Assembly: GCA_910578975.1 (NCBI GenBank)
Contig: CAJTRZ010000012.1
Span: 1-59,365, forward strand
Origin: an uncultured Eubacterium sp.
Lineage (GTDB): Bacteria > Bacillota > Clostridia > Lachnospirales > Lachnospiraceae
Length of the DNA stretch: 59,365 bases
Direction: 5' to 3'
Shown one piece after another: positions 44,288 through 53,668 of this stretch. The notes beneath the pieces were generated by a model. That model was not told the DNA's origin and did not search any database. It saw nothing but the letters and a program-made list of their open reading frames with translations. The position numbers were made by a program, and so were the translations under genes. Positions within the stretch are counted from its first letter, which is position 1; every line of letters begins with the position of its first letter.

Positions 44288-44548
44288 ATGTTAAGAAATC
44301 CAGAGATAAAGGAAGAGTATGATTCTTTAGAAGGAGAGTTTCATATTATTCAGACGATGATAGACGCTAGAAAAGAACAAAATTTGACGCAAAAGGAATT
44401 GTCAAAGAGAACAGGAATTACACAGGCGGATATCAGCAGAATAGAGAATGGGACGAGAAACCCTAGTTTAGATATGCTTAGAAGATTAGCAAAAGGTATG
44501 GGAATGAAATTAAAATTAGAGTTAGTTCCTTATAAAAAAGTAAAATGA
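44288..44548 (+). CDS. XRE-family transcriptional regulator
   Basis: An 86-residue DNA-binding protein with a Cro/CI helix-turn-helix at residues ~25-75 (ARKEQNLTQKELSKRTGITQ, then ADISRIENGTRNPSLDMLRR). The short N-terminal lead and Lys-rich end resemble HigA-type antitoxins, but no HigB toxin gene lies beside it. AAAGGAGGGG places the start at ATG 44288; the longer in-frame reading from 44177 passes through the terminator and is rejected. A palindrome directly upstream is a likely autoregulatory operator. The next genes encode a two-component system, but the 120-bp gap with its own start signals suggests a separate unit. Confidence 0.85.
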   Translation: MLRNPEIKEEYDSLEGEFHIIQTMIDARKEQNLTQKELSKRTGITQADISRIENGTRNPSLDMLRRLAKGMGMKLKLELVPYKKVK

Positions 44549-44671
44549 TTTTCTGCTCGATTTTATTAAAAAATTGTAATTTCGTGCAAAGCCGAAGTTG
44601 GATACATTTCGTTTACATTTGCATGATACTCTATATATGGAAATTTACAATGTTGAGAAATGAGGAATTGT

Positions 44672-45328
44672 ATGTATCGTATACTAATTGTTGAAGATGA
44701 AGTGCCAATTGCTGAATTAATAGAGATGAATTTGAAACAAGCGGGGTTCGATTGTGAGTATGCCTTAGATGGAGAAGCGGCAGCATTAAAGATAGAAGAG
44801 AATCCATATGATTTAATTTTGTTAGATATTATGCTTCCTAAAATCAATGGTTATGAATTGATGGAATATATCGAGCCAACAGGTACGCCTGTGATTTTTA
44901 TTTCAGCAAAGGAATCGGTAAAAGATAAAATTAAGGGAATTAAGATGGGAGCGGATGATTATATTGTTAAACCTTTTGATATATCAGAAGTTTTAGCAAG
45001 GGTAGAAATGGTTCTTAGAAGGTATGGAAAAGGAAGTACGAAGCTGATATTTAAAGATATTGTGATTCGTCCGGATAGCAGGGAAGTAAGAAAAGGAGAA
45101 AAAATTATTTCTCTTACACCAAAAGAATATGAGTTATTTCTGTTCTTAGTTCAGAATGTGAATAACCTTTTGTTTCGGGAAGATTTATTTGAAAAAGTAT
45201 GGCAGACTGAATATGTAGGAAACAGCAGGACTCTTGATTTGCATATTCAAAGATTGCGCAGGAAACTGGATTTGAAAAATGAAATTAAGACAGTTTTTCG
45301 AATGGGTTACAAGTTAGTAGGAGAATAA
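44672..45328 (+). CDS. Response regulator, OmpR/PhoB family (system 1)
   Basis: A 218-residue regulator. The receiver domain has the acidic pocket (VEDE), phospho-acceptor Asp52 in LILLDIMLPK, the Ser/Thr switch (FISA) and Lys in VKPF. The C-terminal winged helix contains SLTPKEYELFLFLVQN, VGNSRTLDLHIQRLRRKL and the final MGYKLVG wing. GAGGA 5 nt before the ATG at 44672 sets the start. The kinase gene starts 1 nt after its stop. It is paralogous to the regulator at 55227-55880, with Asp52 at the same position. Targets are unknown; the adjacent ABC exporter is the obvious candidate. Confidence 0.92.
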   Translation: MYRILIVEDEVPIAELIEMNLKQAGFDCEYALDGEAAALKIEENPYDLILLDIMLPKINGYELMEYIEPTGTPVIFISAKESVKDKIKGIKMGADDYIVKPFDISEVLARVEMVLRRYGKGSTKLIFKDIVIRPDSREVRKGEKIISLTPKEYELFLFLVQNVNNLLFREDLFEKVWQTEYVGNSRTLDLHIQRLRRKLDLKNEIKTVFRMGYKLVGE

Positions 45329-45329
45329 A

Positions 45330-46790
45330 ATGAAATTTTCTTTTAAAATGGTTTTTGGTACATGTCTTATTATTGCCGTATGTTTTTCTCTGGGCGGAAT
45401 ATTTATGATACAGAGGAATTTTCAAGTGGCATATGAGAATGCGGTGGAAAGTTATTCAAAACAGCATATTGTCAACCGATATTCTGTAGAGTCAAATATA
45501 CGGAATGCAGTGGAATCAGGGAAAGAGTTTTCGGATAGTCTGGTCAATGAATATGCAGACAAGATGACGAATTATGGGAATGAAAAAAGGGAATTAATTA
45601 TTGTAAATCAAAAAGGAAGAATTATTTTTTCCAGTATTAAGAATATTGATAGAAAAATACAGAATTATGAGCAGAGAAGAGAGGGGTATTATGAAATTTA
45701 TAAAAAAGATGAAAAACAGTTCTTCCTGATTGGCTCAAAAATAAAAATATCTGATAATATAATAACTGTGATAAACCGGTTTGATATGACAGATACATTT
45801 GCTGAGAGAAAGAGACAGACAAATACATTTCTTGTAATTGATTTTGGGATTATTTGTATATCTTTTATTATGGTATGGGTCTTGTCATTTTTTCTTACAA
45901 AAAATATCAAGAAGTTAAGTGAAACCAGTACATTGATTGCCAATGGAAAATATCATATTAGAACGGATATTATAAGCAATGACGAAATTGGAGAACTGAG
46001 TAATAATTTTGATATTATGGCAGGCTCTGTGGAAGAACATATAGAGAAACTTAAAAAAGATATAGAAGCAAGAGAACAGTTCGTGTCTGATTTTTCTCAT
46101 GAGTTAAAGACGCCAATGACTTCTATGATGGGATATTCCAAGATGCTTTTAGGAGATAATCTTTCAAAGGAAGAGCGGTTAAAAGCAGAGGAATATATTT
46201 ACAGAGAATGTAAAAGATTAAAGAGACTATCAAAAACTTTGTTGAAAATGTTAGGTATTTCAGAAGAAAATATTGAATGTAAGTGGATATATACAGAACT
46301 GATTGCAGAGACTATAGAGAAAATCTGCAATGAAAATATAAAGTTTTCACGGCTGGCGATAGACATGGAAGAAGGACAGATTAGGGTTGATGCGGATTTG
46401 CTGATTACGTTACTTAGAAATCTTATTGAAAATGGGGACAAGGCATGTAAAGATGTGAAAAATGGAATGGTAAAACTGACCGGAGAGAGAATACGCAAAA
46501 ATGTACAGGATGGTTATCGGATTATTGTAACTGACAACGGATGTGGTATAGAAGAGGAAGAGATAGAGAAGGTTACACAGGCATTCTATATGATAGATAA
46601 GGCAAGGTCGAGAAGTACTGGAGGAAGCGGTATGGGACTGAATATCTGCCAGAAAATCTGCAATGTATCAGGGATTGAAATGTCCATAAGAAGTAAGATT
46701 GGTCAGGGAACACAAATACAGTTAGATATTCCAAATTATAGAGAAAGTATGGAAGAAATAGATGAAAAAGATGATATGCAAGACGAATAA
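45330..46790 (+). CDS. Sensor histidine kinase (system 1)
   Basis: A 486-residue membrane kinase. It has a membrane helix at residues ~5-26, an extracytoplasmic sensor of ~130 residues, a second helix at ~165-190, a HAMP linker (~190-240), the HisKA box with His257 (SDFSHELKTPMTSMMGYSKM) and an HATPase domain with N-box NLIENGDKACKD, G1 DNGCGIEE, and G2 GGSGMGLNICQKI. The start follows GGAGAA. Its 3' end overlaps the next gene by 29 nt. It shares gene order and motif positions with the kinase at 55883-57280 (His257 in both). Confidence 0.92.
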   Translation: MKFSFKMVFGTCLIIAVCFSLGGIFMIQRNFQVAYENAVESYSKQHIVNRYSVESNIRNAVESGKEFSDSLVNEYADKMTNYGNEKRELIIVNQKGRIIFSSIKNIDRKIQNYEQRREGYYEIYKKDEKQFFLIGSKIKISDNIITVINRFDMTDTFAERKRQTNTFLVIDFGIICISFIMVWVLSFFLTKNIKKLSETSTLIANGKYHIRTDIISNDEIGELSNNFDIMAGSVEEHIEKLKKDIEAREQFVSDFSHELKTPMTSMMGYSKMLLGDNLSKEERLKAEEYIYRECKRLKRLSKTLLKMLGISEENIECKWIYTELIAETIEKICNENIKFSRLAIDMEEGQIRVDADLLITLLRNLIENGDKACKDVKNGMVKLTGERIRKNVQDGYRIIVTDNGCGIEEEEIEKVTQAFYMIDKARSRSTGGSGMGLNICQKICNVSGIEMSIRSKIGQGTQIQLDIPNYRESMEEIDEKDDMQDE

Positions 46791-47484
46791 AAAAAGATAC
46801 GTTGTGATTCTGGTGGGGATAGTTATTTTATGCATTGTTATAATGATGCCTCAAATATATTTTTTCATGATGGATCATTATGCATATGAAAGAGAACATA
46901 AAATGGAAAAAATATCTTTTGAATTAAGCAGTGATGTAAAAGATATTGCAATGGTGCAACGTATGCATGAGGTATTGAACAGTTATTATAGTGAGCAAAG
47001 TATTGAAAATACTTTATTACTGCAGGAAGATTTTTTTGAGGCTATTGGTGCTCAAGAAAGCGTTTCGGTTGAACTATCAAACAATGATAAAAAGGTAAAG
47101 TCAATTTTAAAAGAGGCAGGTTTTTTACAATACATTCCGCTTAAAATTTTAAAGAAAATTCATTCTTGTGTAAAAAGTAAAAATGATAAAGGGATAGTAC
47201 AATATCAATTAAAAGGTCGGAAAGAAAGATTGGAACTGAGATGGGATAGTGACAGACAAAAGTTACTATATCTAAAATATCGTGGGGAAATTAGCAAACA
47301 TGCAGAGGAAAGAGATATTTATGATCTTCAGAAGAAATATATTGAATATATGAATCTCTCTTTAGTAGAAGACTGGGTTTATAACAATCGAAAAATGGTA
47401 TCTAAAAAAGCACATCTTTCTATGGAGGTTAGAATAGACGATCAAAAAAATGTTTTAGAACTTTCATGGGACATTATAGATTAA
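46762..47484 (+). CDS. Membrane-anchored accessory protein of two-component system 1
   Basis: A 240-residue protein with one N-terminal membrane helix (residues ~13-35) and an extracytoplasmic domain. No named family is recognised, but it shows similarity in layout to the protein at 57310-58131, which also follows a kinase gene: both have a short cytoplasmic lead, one helix, an RMHEV/RMEEI segment and a D-x-x-x-x-K-x-L-Y strand. It begins inside the kinase gene (29-nt overlap in another frame), a sign of tight coupling. A role in sensing or in modulating the kinase is inferred. Confidence 0.65.
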   Translation: MKKMICKTNKKRYVVILVGIVILCIVIMMPQIYFFMMDHYAYEREHKMEKISFELSSDVKDIAMVQRMHEVLNSYYSEQSIENTLLLQEDFFEAIGAQESVSVELSNNDKKVKSILKEAGFLQYIPLKILKKIHSCVKSKNDKGIVQYQLKGRKERLELRWDSDRQKLLYLKYRGEISKHAEERDIYDLQKKYIEYMNLSLVEDWVYNNRKMVSKKAHLSMEVRIDDQKNVLELSWDIID

Positions 47485-47520
47485 TACAGATACATCTCGG
47501 ATAAATGTAAAAAGTATAAT

Positions 47521-47576
47521 GAGGGCATACCAAAGTATGACGTTTTAAAATGTCATAAGTTGGGCATGCTCTTTTT
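47521..47576 (+). terminator. Terminator after two-component system 1
   Basis: A long stem with inner tatgac/gtcata and outer gagggcat/atgctctt pairs is followed by TTTTTC. It separates the sensor genes from the lipoprotein-ABC unit. Confidence 0.75.
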
Positions 47577-47629
47577 CATTTTATAGGAGTGTGGAAGTAA
47601 ATATTTATTATAGCAACAGGAGGTTTGAA

Positions 47630-49084
47630 ATGAGGAAAAAAGGAAACATGCTGGTCTGTATGATTGTAGTTTTAGCTGTTATTACAGGATGTAGTAAAGA
47701 TAGTCCAAAGGAGACTGGAGCCGGTAAGGTACAGGGAAAGGCAATACAGACAGAAAAAAATCAAAATACAACTGTCAGACAGCAGGAGAAAGGAGAACTG
47801 AAAATGCTGACAGATCATGCATTTGGTGCATCTTATGGAACGGAACAGGGATGGTATTATTTTAACGATCAATATGATATAGAAGAGGATGATGAAAGAT
47901 TGCCCGCAATTATGTATGTAGACTATAGGACAGGAAGAGGAATGTATTTATGTAATAAAGTGAACTGTAAACATAAATCATATGAGTGCAATGCAGTTCT
48001 CCCAAAAGAAATAGAAGATGAAAAGGTACTATTTGGACAGGGAGAATACTTGTATATTGCAACATCGGATTATGATTCTTCCGGTTCCATGTCTTCAGGG
48101 CAGATGTTTATTGGAGAAGAAAATGGCGAAATACAGGCTCTTGAGAAAGAACCTTGTATTCCGGCAATATATCGTATGAAACTGGATGGAACAGAACGAG
48201 AGAAGTTAATGAATTTAGAAAGTGGAACCGTATTAGAAGGTGTCTTTTTAGGAGATGGAGACAATCTATATGGAATCCGTAAAAAAGTAAAATCTGAGTC
48301 AAAAGGTGAAAATACATATAATACAGGCTATGACAAATTTTTGGTAAAGGTTGATTTGAAAAACAAAAAAATAGAAAAAGTTATAGAGTTAGACGAGGAA
48401 GAGACGATTCTGGGATGTGCCGGAAGAAATATTGTAACAGGAACAAGAGACTATGGAAAGAAGGTCACAACAGAAGAGAAACATAGTGATGACGATTTAT
48501 ATAAACAAGCAGATTATATTATAAAAAGTGTAAATTTGGATAGCAAAGAATCAGTTACATTAAAGACTTTAAAAGAAAAAAATATCCATGGGGAGAAAGT
48601 AGTTGGAAACAATCTATATATTTCCAAGGACAAGTCCAATAAAATTGAAGTAATTAATTTTCTCACAAAGCAAACAAAGATAATAAAAACAGATACACCG
48701 TTGTCGGTTGATGAGGTGATACAGGACAAAGAAGGCACAGATATATTATACTGTGTCGGATATGATTCATATGGCAATGATGAGAAAGGATGGAATTATT
48801 GTCTGGTGAATACAAAGACAGGTAAAATAATGAATGGAAAATTAAAAAATAATGAAAATACTCCGGTAGAGATTATAGCGCAAACGAGCGACAAACTGTT
48901 AGTAAACAGTAACTATAAAAATGTAACAGAATATGTACCGTGGGTAGGAGTGAATCAGACAGTGATTGGAGAGATGGAATATAGTTTGATCTCAAAAGAT
49001 GATTATATTAATAATAAGGCCAATTATAAGAAGATAAAGATGATAGGAATGAGTAACAAAGACAATCAAAACGAGGTAAAATAA
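47630..49084 (+). CDS. Lipoprotein of the ABC exporter unit
   Basis: A 484-residue lipoprotein. The signal ends in the lipobox VITGC, with the lipid-modified cysteine near residue 21. The mature part is acidic and built of repeated beta-strand segments (YYFNDQYD, YRMKLDGTEREKL, LVKVDLKNKKIE), suggesting a propeller-like fold, with a CNKVNCKH cysteine cluster. AGGAGG at 47619-47623 sets the ATG at 47630. It is directly followed (no gap) by the ABC ATPase. It is likely an extracellular partner of the transporter, binding substrate or protecting the cell, but no substrate can be named. Confidence 0.8.
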   Translation: MRKKGNMLVCMIVVLAVITGCSKDSPKETGAGKVQGKAIQTEKNQNTTVRQQEKGELKMLTDHAFGASYGTEQGWYYFNDQYDIEEDDERLPAIMYVDYRTGRGMYLCNKVNCKHKSYECNAVLPKEIEDEKVLFGQGEYLYIATSDYDSSGSMSSGQMFIGEENGEIQALEKEPCIPAIYRMKLDGTEREKLMNLESGTVLEGVFLGDGDNLYGIRKKVKSESKGENTYNTGYDKFLVKVDLKNKKIEKVIELDEEETILGCAGRNIVTGTRDYGKKVTTEEKHSDDDLYKQADYIIKSVNLDSKESVTLKTLKEKNIHGEKVVGNNLYISKDKSNKIEVINFLTKQTKIIKTDTPLSVDEVIQDKEGTDILYCVGYDSYGNDEKGWNYCLVNTKTGKIMNGKLKNNENTPVEIIAQTSDKLLVNSNYKNVTEYVPWVGVNQTVIGEMEYSLISKDDYINNKANYKKIKMIGMSNKDNQNEVK

Positions 49085-49822
49085 ATGTTAGAAATTATTG
49101 GAGTTTGTAAAAGTTATGGGAAAAAAACTGCTCTGAATGATATTCATATAAAAATGGAGCCGGGAGTTTATGGACTGCTTGGTCCTAATGGTGCGGGAAA
49201 ATCCACGTTAATGAAGATTATTACAGATAATCTGATACCTGATAAGGGAGAGGTGTTGTGGAATGGAAAGTCTATTTTTAAGAAAAATCAGGCATACAGA
49301 ATGATATTAGGATATGCTCCACAGCAACAGGGACTGTATGACAATTTCACAGGGCGGAAATTTTTAGGGTATATGGCGGCTTTAAAGGACATTTCGAAAA
49401 ATAAAATTGTGGAAGAAATAGAAATGTCAGCAGGAAGAGTAAATCTGACAGAACGGCTGGACGACAAAATTAAAAATTACTCGGGTGGAATGAAACAGCG
49501 TTTGTTAGTGGCACAGGCTTTGATGGGACAGCCCCAATTGTTGGTATTGGATGAGCCGACGGCAGGGTTAGATCCAAAAGAAAGAGTCAGAGTCAGAGAG
49601 ACATTGGAGGAGATTGCTGGAGATAAAATTATATTAGTAGCGACCCATGTGGTATCTGATATTGAGTCCATTGCAAAGGAAATTATCATATTGAAAGAGG
49701 GAAATCTGGTAGCAATGGACAGCACAGTAAATTTAATTGAAAAGTTTGCAAAAGATGAAGATTTGGAGCAGGTTTATATGAACATCTTTGGTGAAAACGG
49801 GGAAGAGGCAGTATATGATTAG
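49085..49822 (+). CDS. ABC transporter ATP-binding protein
   Basis: A 245-residue ATPase: Walker A GPNGAGKST (G33-K39), Q-loop APQQQG, signature YSGGMKQRL, Walker B LLVLDEPTAGLDP and switch H (ATHVVSDIE). The type (single short ATPase with an ABC-2 permease) suits export or self-protection against lantibiotic-like compounds. The ATG follows the lipoprotein stop directly. Its stop overlaps the permease start by 8 nt. Confidence 0.94.
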   Translation: MLEIIGVCKSYGKKTALNDIHIKMEPGVYGLLGPNGAGKSTLMKIITDNLIPDKGEVLWNGKSIFKKNQAYRMILGYAPQQQGLYDNFTGRKFLGYMAALKDISKNKIVEEIEMSAGRVNLTERLDDKIKNYSGGMKQRLLVAQALMGQPQLLVLDEPTAGLDPKERVRVRETLEEIAGDKIILVATHVVSDIESIAKEIIILKEGNLVAMDSTVNLIEKFAKDEDLEQVYMNIFGENGEEAVYD

Positions 49823-52091
49823 AATTATTACAGGAGAATTAAGAAAAGTCTGGCAGGGAAAATCTTTCTGGATAATTATCGCAATCGCCATAGTAATTAT
49901 TTTTTGTTATATGCAGTTTTCTGAGAAGATAACCATTGGCTTGCCAGAGGAACAGGAAATGAGTGAAGAAGTCTCATCTTTTGCATATAAAAAATTTGAT
50001 AAACGATTGACAAAAGCAAAAGACAGGCGTCAATTTATAGAAAACTATTATACTGAAATTCAGGGATTACTGTTAGTAGAGCAGATTCAGAATTACAAGG
50101 CATCAGATAGTGAACTGGCATCAAAAATGGCAGAAGGAATGTTAAAAGAAAGAAAAGAAGAATATAACAAATACTTTTCAAAGTGGAAAAATAAGAGCTA
50201 TCTTCTTTATACGGATAATCTGGAAATGGAAAGTACTTTTGCAGAAAAGATTTTTAAAAAATATTCACTAGAGAAAGATTATAATGCTTATCTCAATGAG
50301 ATTTTTGAGCAGGAAGAGGAAAAGTTGGGAGTTTCTATTTTTGCTGATAATATTAGAGATAGTTTTTCAGAAAAGATGATACGGAAAACTTCTAAGAAAT
50401 ATCAGGGGATGAAGGGAACTAAGACAAACTTTTATTCTTTCCGCTGGCTGGAAAAAATCAGTGAAAATCAAATGGCAGATATTCTGATTGTATTAATTAT
50501 CTTTATTATTGCAATGTATCTGGTGTTCGAAGATAAAAAGAAAAATCTTTTTTCTATTATTAAGGCAGCTCCTTGTGGAAGAGGCAGATGTATATTAGCT
50601 AAAATCTTTACATTGGCTGTCAGTACTGTGTTTGTTACTTTTATCATGCACTTGTTCATGCTGATATATATAGGATACAATTTTGGACTTGCAGGGATTC
50701 ATGAATCCATTCAGTCCGCAGGTGCGTTTATTGCATGCCCATATCATTTTAAGGTGTGGCAGTTTCTTCTGATAAGCATTATTATCAAAAGTGCAGCATT
50801 TATTATTATTGCACTGTTTATTTTTCTGATTAGTATGTTGTCGGCAAACTATATTATTCCTTTTGGAATAGGTATGCTGCTGGCGATTGGAAATGTATTA
50901 TTATACGAAATGTTTACAAGTGTTGGAAAATATAATGTATTTCATTATATAAATCTTTGGAGTTTTATAAAATCGGAAAAACTGATAGGAGATTATTCTC
51001 TTCTTAATATTGCAGGAATACCTGTATCAGCAGCCTTTATGTCAAATCTTTTAATAGTGATACTTTTGACAGTGTTTATTTTGATAAATGTATTTGTTTT
51101 TGTGAAAGTAAGACAAATGCCCGAATACTCTAAAAAAATGAAATTAAATATTCCGTTTATCAGGCTTTATAGGAAGGGAAGAATCTCAAAAAAACTTGTA
51201 ACTTATGAAGCAAATAAGATTTATAGAATCAGTGGCTGTACAGTTATGGTAGCATTGTTCATTTTAGGAATGATATTTAGTGGGGTGCAAAGCAGCAGCT
51301 ATCTGTCACCGAATCAGGAGAGTTATCGTATTCAGATGAAAAAACTAGAAGGAGAAATGACAGATGAAAAAGAAGATATTGTCTTAGAAAAAAAACATTA
51401 CTATGATGATATACTTAATCAGTTAAAAAATTTAGAAGAAAAATATGAAGAAGGAAAAGTTGCAGAGGAGGTGTATGAAAACAGAAAACTGAGTCTGGAG
51501 TCAAAACTGGCGTTATATCCCGCATTTTTACGAGTACAGGAAAGATATGAGTATGTCAAGAGTCATAAGAATGCCCTGTTTGTTTATGAGGATGGTTATA
51601 ATAAAATGATTGGAAAAATGGATGACTGGTATATTGACTTTATATTTATAATCGCAATAGCACTTGTTATTATGCAGTCTACTGTTTTTACTTTGGATAG
51701 AGAGCGTGGAATGGAAGGACTTGTCAGGGCAACACCAAGGGGAAGGAATATCAGCAGTCTTTATAAAGTTGGAATCGGAACAATAAATGCAGCCATATTA
51801 TATTTTAGTTTTGTGTGTCGTAATATTTATGTTGCAAATAGATTTTATGGTCTTGGTTTATGGGGGGCTTCCATTTCTAATCTAAAAGGATTTGAAACAA
51901 TACCTGAATTTCTGCCGATTATTTTAGGTTTTGCATTGTTTGGAATCGTGCAGTTGTTGATTGTTATTGCATTTTCTGTATTGGTAATGTTTGTTTCAAA
52001 AAGGATAGGCAGTGCAGTCTGGGCAATTGTCATACAACTGGTAGTAATTATAGGAATATATGTTTTATACTTTTCTAAACATATGACATAA
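49815..52091 (+). CDS. ABC-2 type permease, two fused halves
   Basis: A 758-residue membrane protein built as an internal duplication. Each half starts with a helix (residues ~20-40 and ~470-490), then a ~150-residue charged extracytoplasmic coiled-coil-like region (e.g. KMAEGMLKERKEEYNKYFSK), then a membrane core with a similar cytoplasmic turn (IIKAAPCGRGRC and LVRATPRGRNIS). The ATG at 49815 overlaps the ATPase stop (ATGATTAG) and GAAGAGG lies upstream; an in-frame start at 49788 lies in the ATPase gene and is rejected. It pairs with the ATPase and lipoprotein to form one exporter. Substrate unknown. Confidence 0.85.
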   Translation: MIRIITGELRKVWQGKSFWIIIAIAIVIIFCYMQFSEKITIGLPEEQEMSEEVSSFAYKKFDKRLTKAKDRRQFIENYYTEIQGLLLVEQIQNYKASDSELASKMAEGMLKERKEEYNKYFSKWKNKSYLLYTDNLEMESTFAEKIFKKYSLEKDYNAYLNEIFEQEEEKLGVSIFADNIRDSFSEKMIRKTSKKYQGMKGTKTNFYSFRWLEKISENQMADILIVLIIFIIAMYLVFEDKKKNLFSIIKAAPCGRGRCILAKIFTLAVSTVFVTFIMHLFMLIYIGYNFGLAGIHESIQSAGAFIACPYHFKVWQFLLISIIIKSAAFIIIALFIFLISMLSANYIIPFGIGMLLAIGNVLLYEMFTSVGKYNVFHYINLWSFIKSEKLIGDYSLLNIAGIPVSAAFMSNLLIVILLTVFILINVFVFVKVRQMPEYSKKMKLNIPFIRLYRKGRISKKLVTYEANKIYRISGCTVMVALFILGMIFSGVQSSSYLSPNQESYRIQMKKLEGEMTDEKEDIVLEKKHYYDDILNQLKNLEEKYEEGKVAEEVYENRKLSLESKLALYPAFLRVQERYEYVKSHKNALFVYEDGYNKMIGKMDDWYIDFIFIIAIALVIMQSTVFTLDRERGMEGLVRATPRGRNISSLYKVGIGTINAAILYFSFVCRNIYVANRFYGLGLWGASISNLKGFETIPEFLPIILGFALFGIVQLLIVIAFSVLVMFVSKRIGSAVWAIVIQLVVIIGIYVLYFSKHMT

Positions 52092-52152
52092 TAAAAAGCA
52101 TTAATGATTCAATCATCATGGCAATAAGATATATTAAAAAGGGAAATTTTAT

Positions 52153-53559
52153 ATGAGTTTTTCAGAATTTATTTCTGCTGTTGATGATTTGGTCTGGGGA
52201 CCTGTGATGTTAGTACTTCTAGTAGGAACTGGTATATTTTTAACATTCAGATTGAAATTCAGACCTTGGAGAAATTTAAGTTATGCATTAAAGAGTACAT
52301 TGAGTAAAGAAGCAAGAATCACAAAACGAGGTTCTGGTGATGTCTCACCTTTTTCTGCATTGACAACAGCACTTGCAGCAACAATCGGAACAGGTAATAT
52401 CGTAGGTGTTGCAACAGCTATGGCAGCGGGTGGCCCCGGGGCATTAGTGTGGATGTGGCTGTCAGCGTGTTTTGGAATGTCTTCCAAGTTTAGTGAGTGT
52501 ATGCTTGCTATTAAATATAGGGAAGTAAATGAAAAGGGTGAAATGTGCGGTGGACCGATGTACACTATGAAAAGAGGGTTTAAGAACAAAAAGATAGGAG
52601 CAGTTCTTGGAATGTTTTTTGCAGTGTCTGCGGTCATTGCATCTTTTGGAATTGGAAATATGACACAGGCAAATTCTATTGCTGAATCGCTGAAAAGTAC
52701 GTTTCATCTAAATGAAAAAGTTGTAGGGTTAGTACTTACAATACTGGCATTAATGATAATTGTCGGTGGTATTAAGTCTATATCAAAGGTTTCATCTGTT
52801 ATAGTTCCAATAATGGCAGTTTTTTATGTTGCTGCGGGCTGCATAGTTATATTGGTCAATATACATAATCTTCCGTCTGGTATTGTTACGATTTTTAAAA
52901 TGGCATTTGCACCAAAATCTGTTGCAGGCGGCGTGGCGGGGACAATGACAATCAGTGTTATGAATGCCATAAGGTTTGGTGTTGCCCGTGGTGTTTTTTC
53001 TAATGAAGCAGGTATGGGGTCTGCAGCAATAACAGCAGCGGCAGCTACTACAGACGATCCGGTTCGTCAGGGATATATTAATATGACTGGTACATTCTGG
53101 GATACGATGATAGTATGTACTATTACAGGTCTTTGTATTGCATCCTCTGGTGTACTGGGAACGGTAGGTGCAGATGGAAAACCAATACAAGGAGCGGCAC
53201 TGACGATACTTGCTTTTCAGTCGGCATTAGGAGATAAGGGAGCTGTTTTAGTTACTCTAGGTATAACGTTGTTTGCGTTTTCTACAATCTTAGGATGGGA
53301 GTATCATGGTGAAAAAGCTTTTGAATACATATTTGGAACATATAAATACAACATGATTTATAGAATATTCTTTTCACTCATTGTATTTGTGGGGGCAACA
53401 ACAACATTACAGGTTGTATGGAACTTTTCGGATATTGCAAATGCGTTGATGGCGATACCAAATCTTATCTGTCTTTTAGTAATGAGTAAAGTGATTGCCA
53501 GAGAAGTAGAACGGTTTCAGCCGATTTTAGAGAAAGAAAAGAAAGTGAAGAAACAATAA
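52153..53559 (+). CDS. Alanine/glycine:cation symporter (AGCS family), second copy
   Basis: A 468-residue symporter, paralogous to the product of 21709-23112. It shows ALTTALAATIGTGNIVGVATAM, GGPGALVWMWLSACFGMSSKFSE and RGVFSNEAGMGSAAITAAAAT, with about eleven helices. Unlike the first copy it has no riboswitch: only 61 bp separate it from the permease gene, and AAAAGGGA is its ribosome site. It may be read from the exporter operon. It is convergent with the transporter on the other strand, with a shared terminator between them. Confidence 0.94.
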   Translation: MSFSEFISAVDDLVWGPVMLVLLVGTGIFLTFRLKFRPWRNLSYALKSTLSKEARITKRGSGDVSPFSALTTALAATIGTGNIVGVATAMAAGGPGALVWMWLSACFGMSSKFSECMLAIKYREVNEKGEMCGGPMYTMKRGFKNKKIGAVLGMFFAVSAVIASFGIGNMTQANSIAESLKSTFHLNEKVVGLVLTILALMIIVGGIKSISKVSSVIVPIMAVFYVAAGCIVILVNIHNLPSGIVTIFKMAFAPKSVAGGVAGTMTISVMNAIRFGVARGVFSNEAGMGSAAITAAAATTDDPVRQGYINMTGTFWDTMIVCTITGLCIASSGVLGTVGADGKPIQGAALTILAFQSALGDKGAVLVTLGITLFAFSTILGWEYHGEKAFEYIFGTYKYNMIYRIFFSLIVFVGATTTLQVVWNFSDIANALMAIPNLICLLVMSKVIAREVERFQPILEKEKKVKKQ

Positions 53560-53592
53560 AAATACGAGACAATCTATTGTTGAGATTTAATG

Positions 53593-53639
53593 TTATACAG
53601 GGCAGAGAAGACACATTGTGTTTTCTCTGCCCTGTATAA
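53593..53639. terminator. Bidirectional terminator between convergent transporters
   Basis: A perfect 17-bp stem (ttatacagggcagagaa with its complement, 53593-53609 and 53623-53639), extended inside by acac/gtgt. Confidence 0.85.
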
Positions 53640-53668
53640 GTTCTAAACAATACAATACATTTTGCATT

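Noticed and set aside
44288..46790. vanU-vanR-vanS type resistance cluster
   Set aside because: An XRE gene before a regulator and kinase recalls VanG-type clusters, but no ligase, VanT or VanXY gene is present and the VanY-like gene is 11 kb away beside another system.
49788..49814. Earlier start of the ABC permease
   Set aside because: It lies inside the ATPase coding sequence without a proper ribosome site; 49815 overlaps the stop in the usual coupled way.
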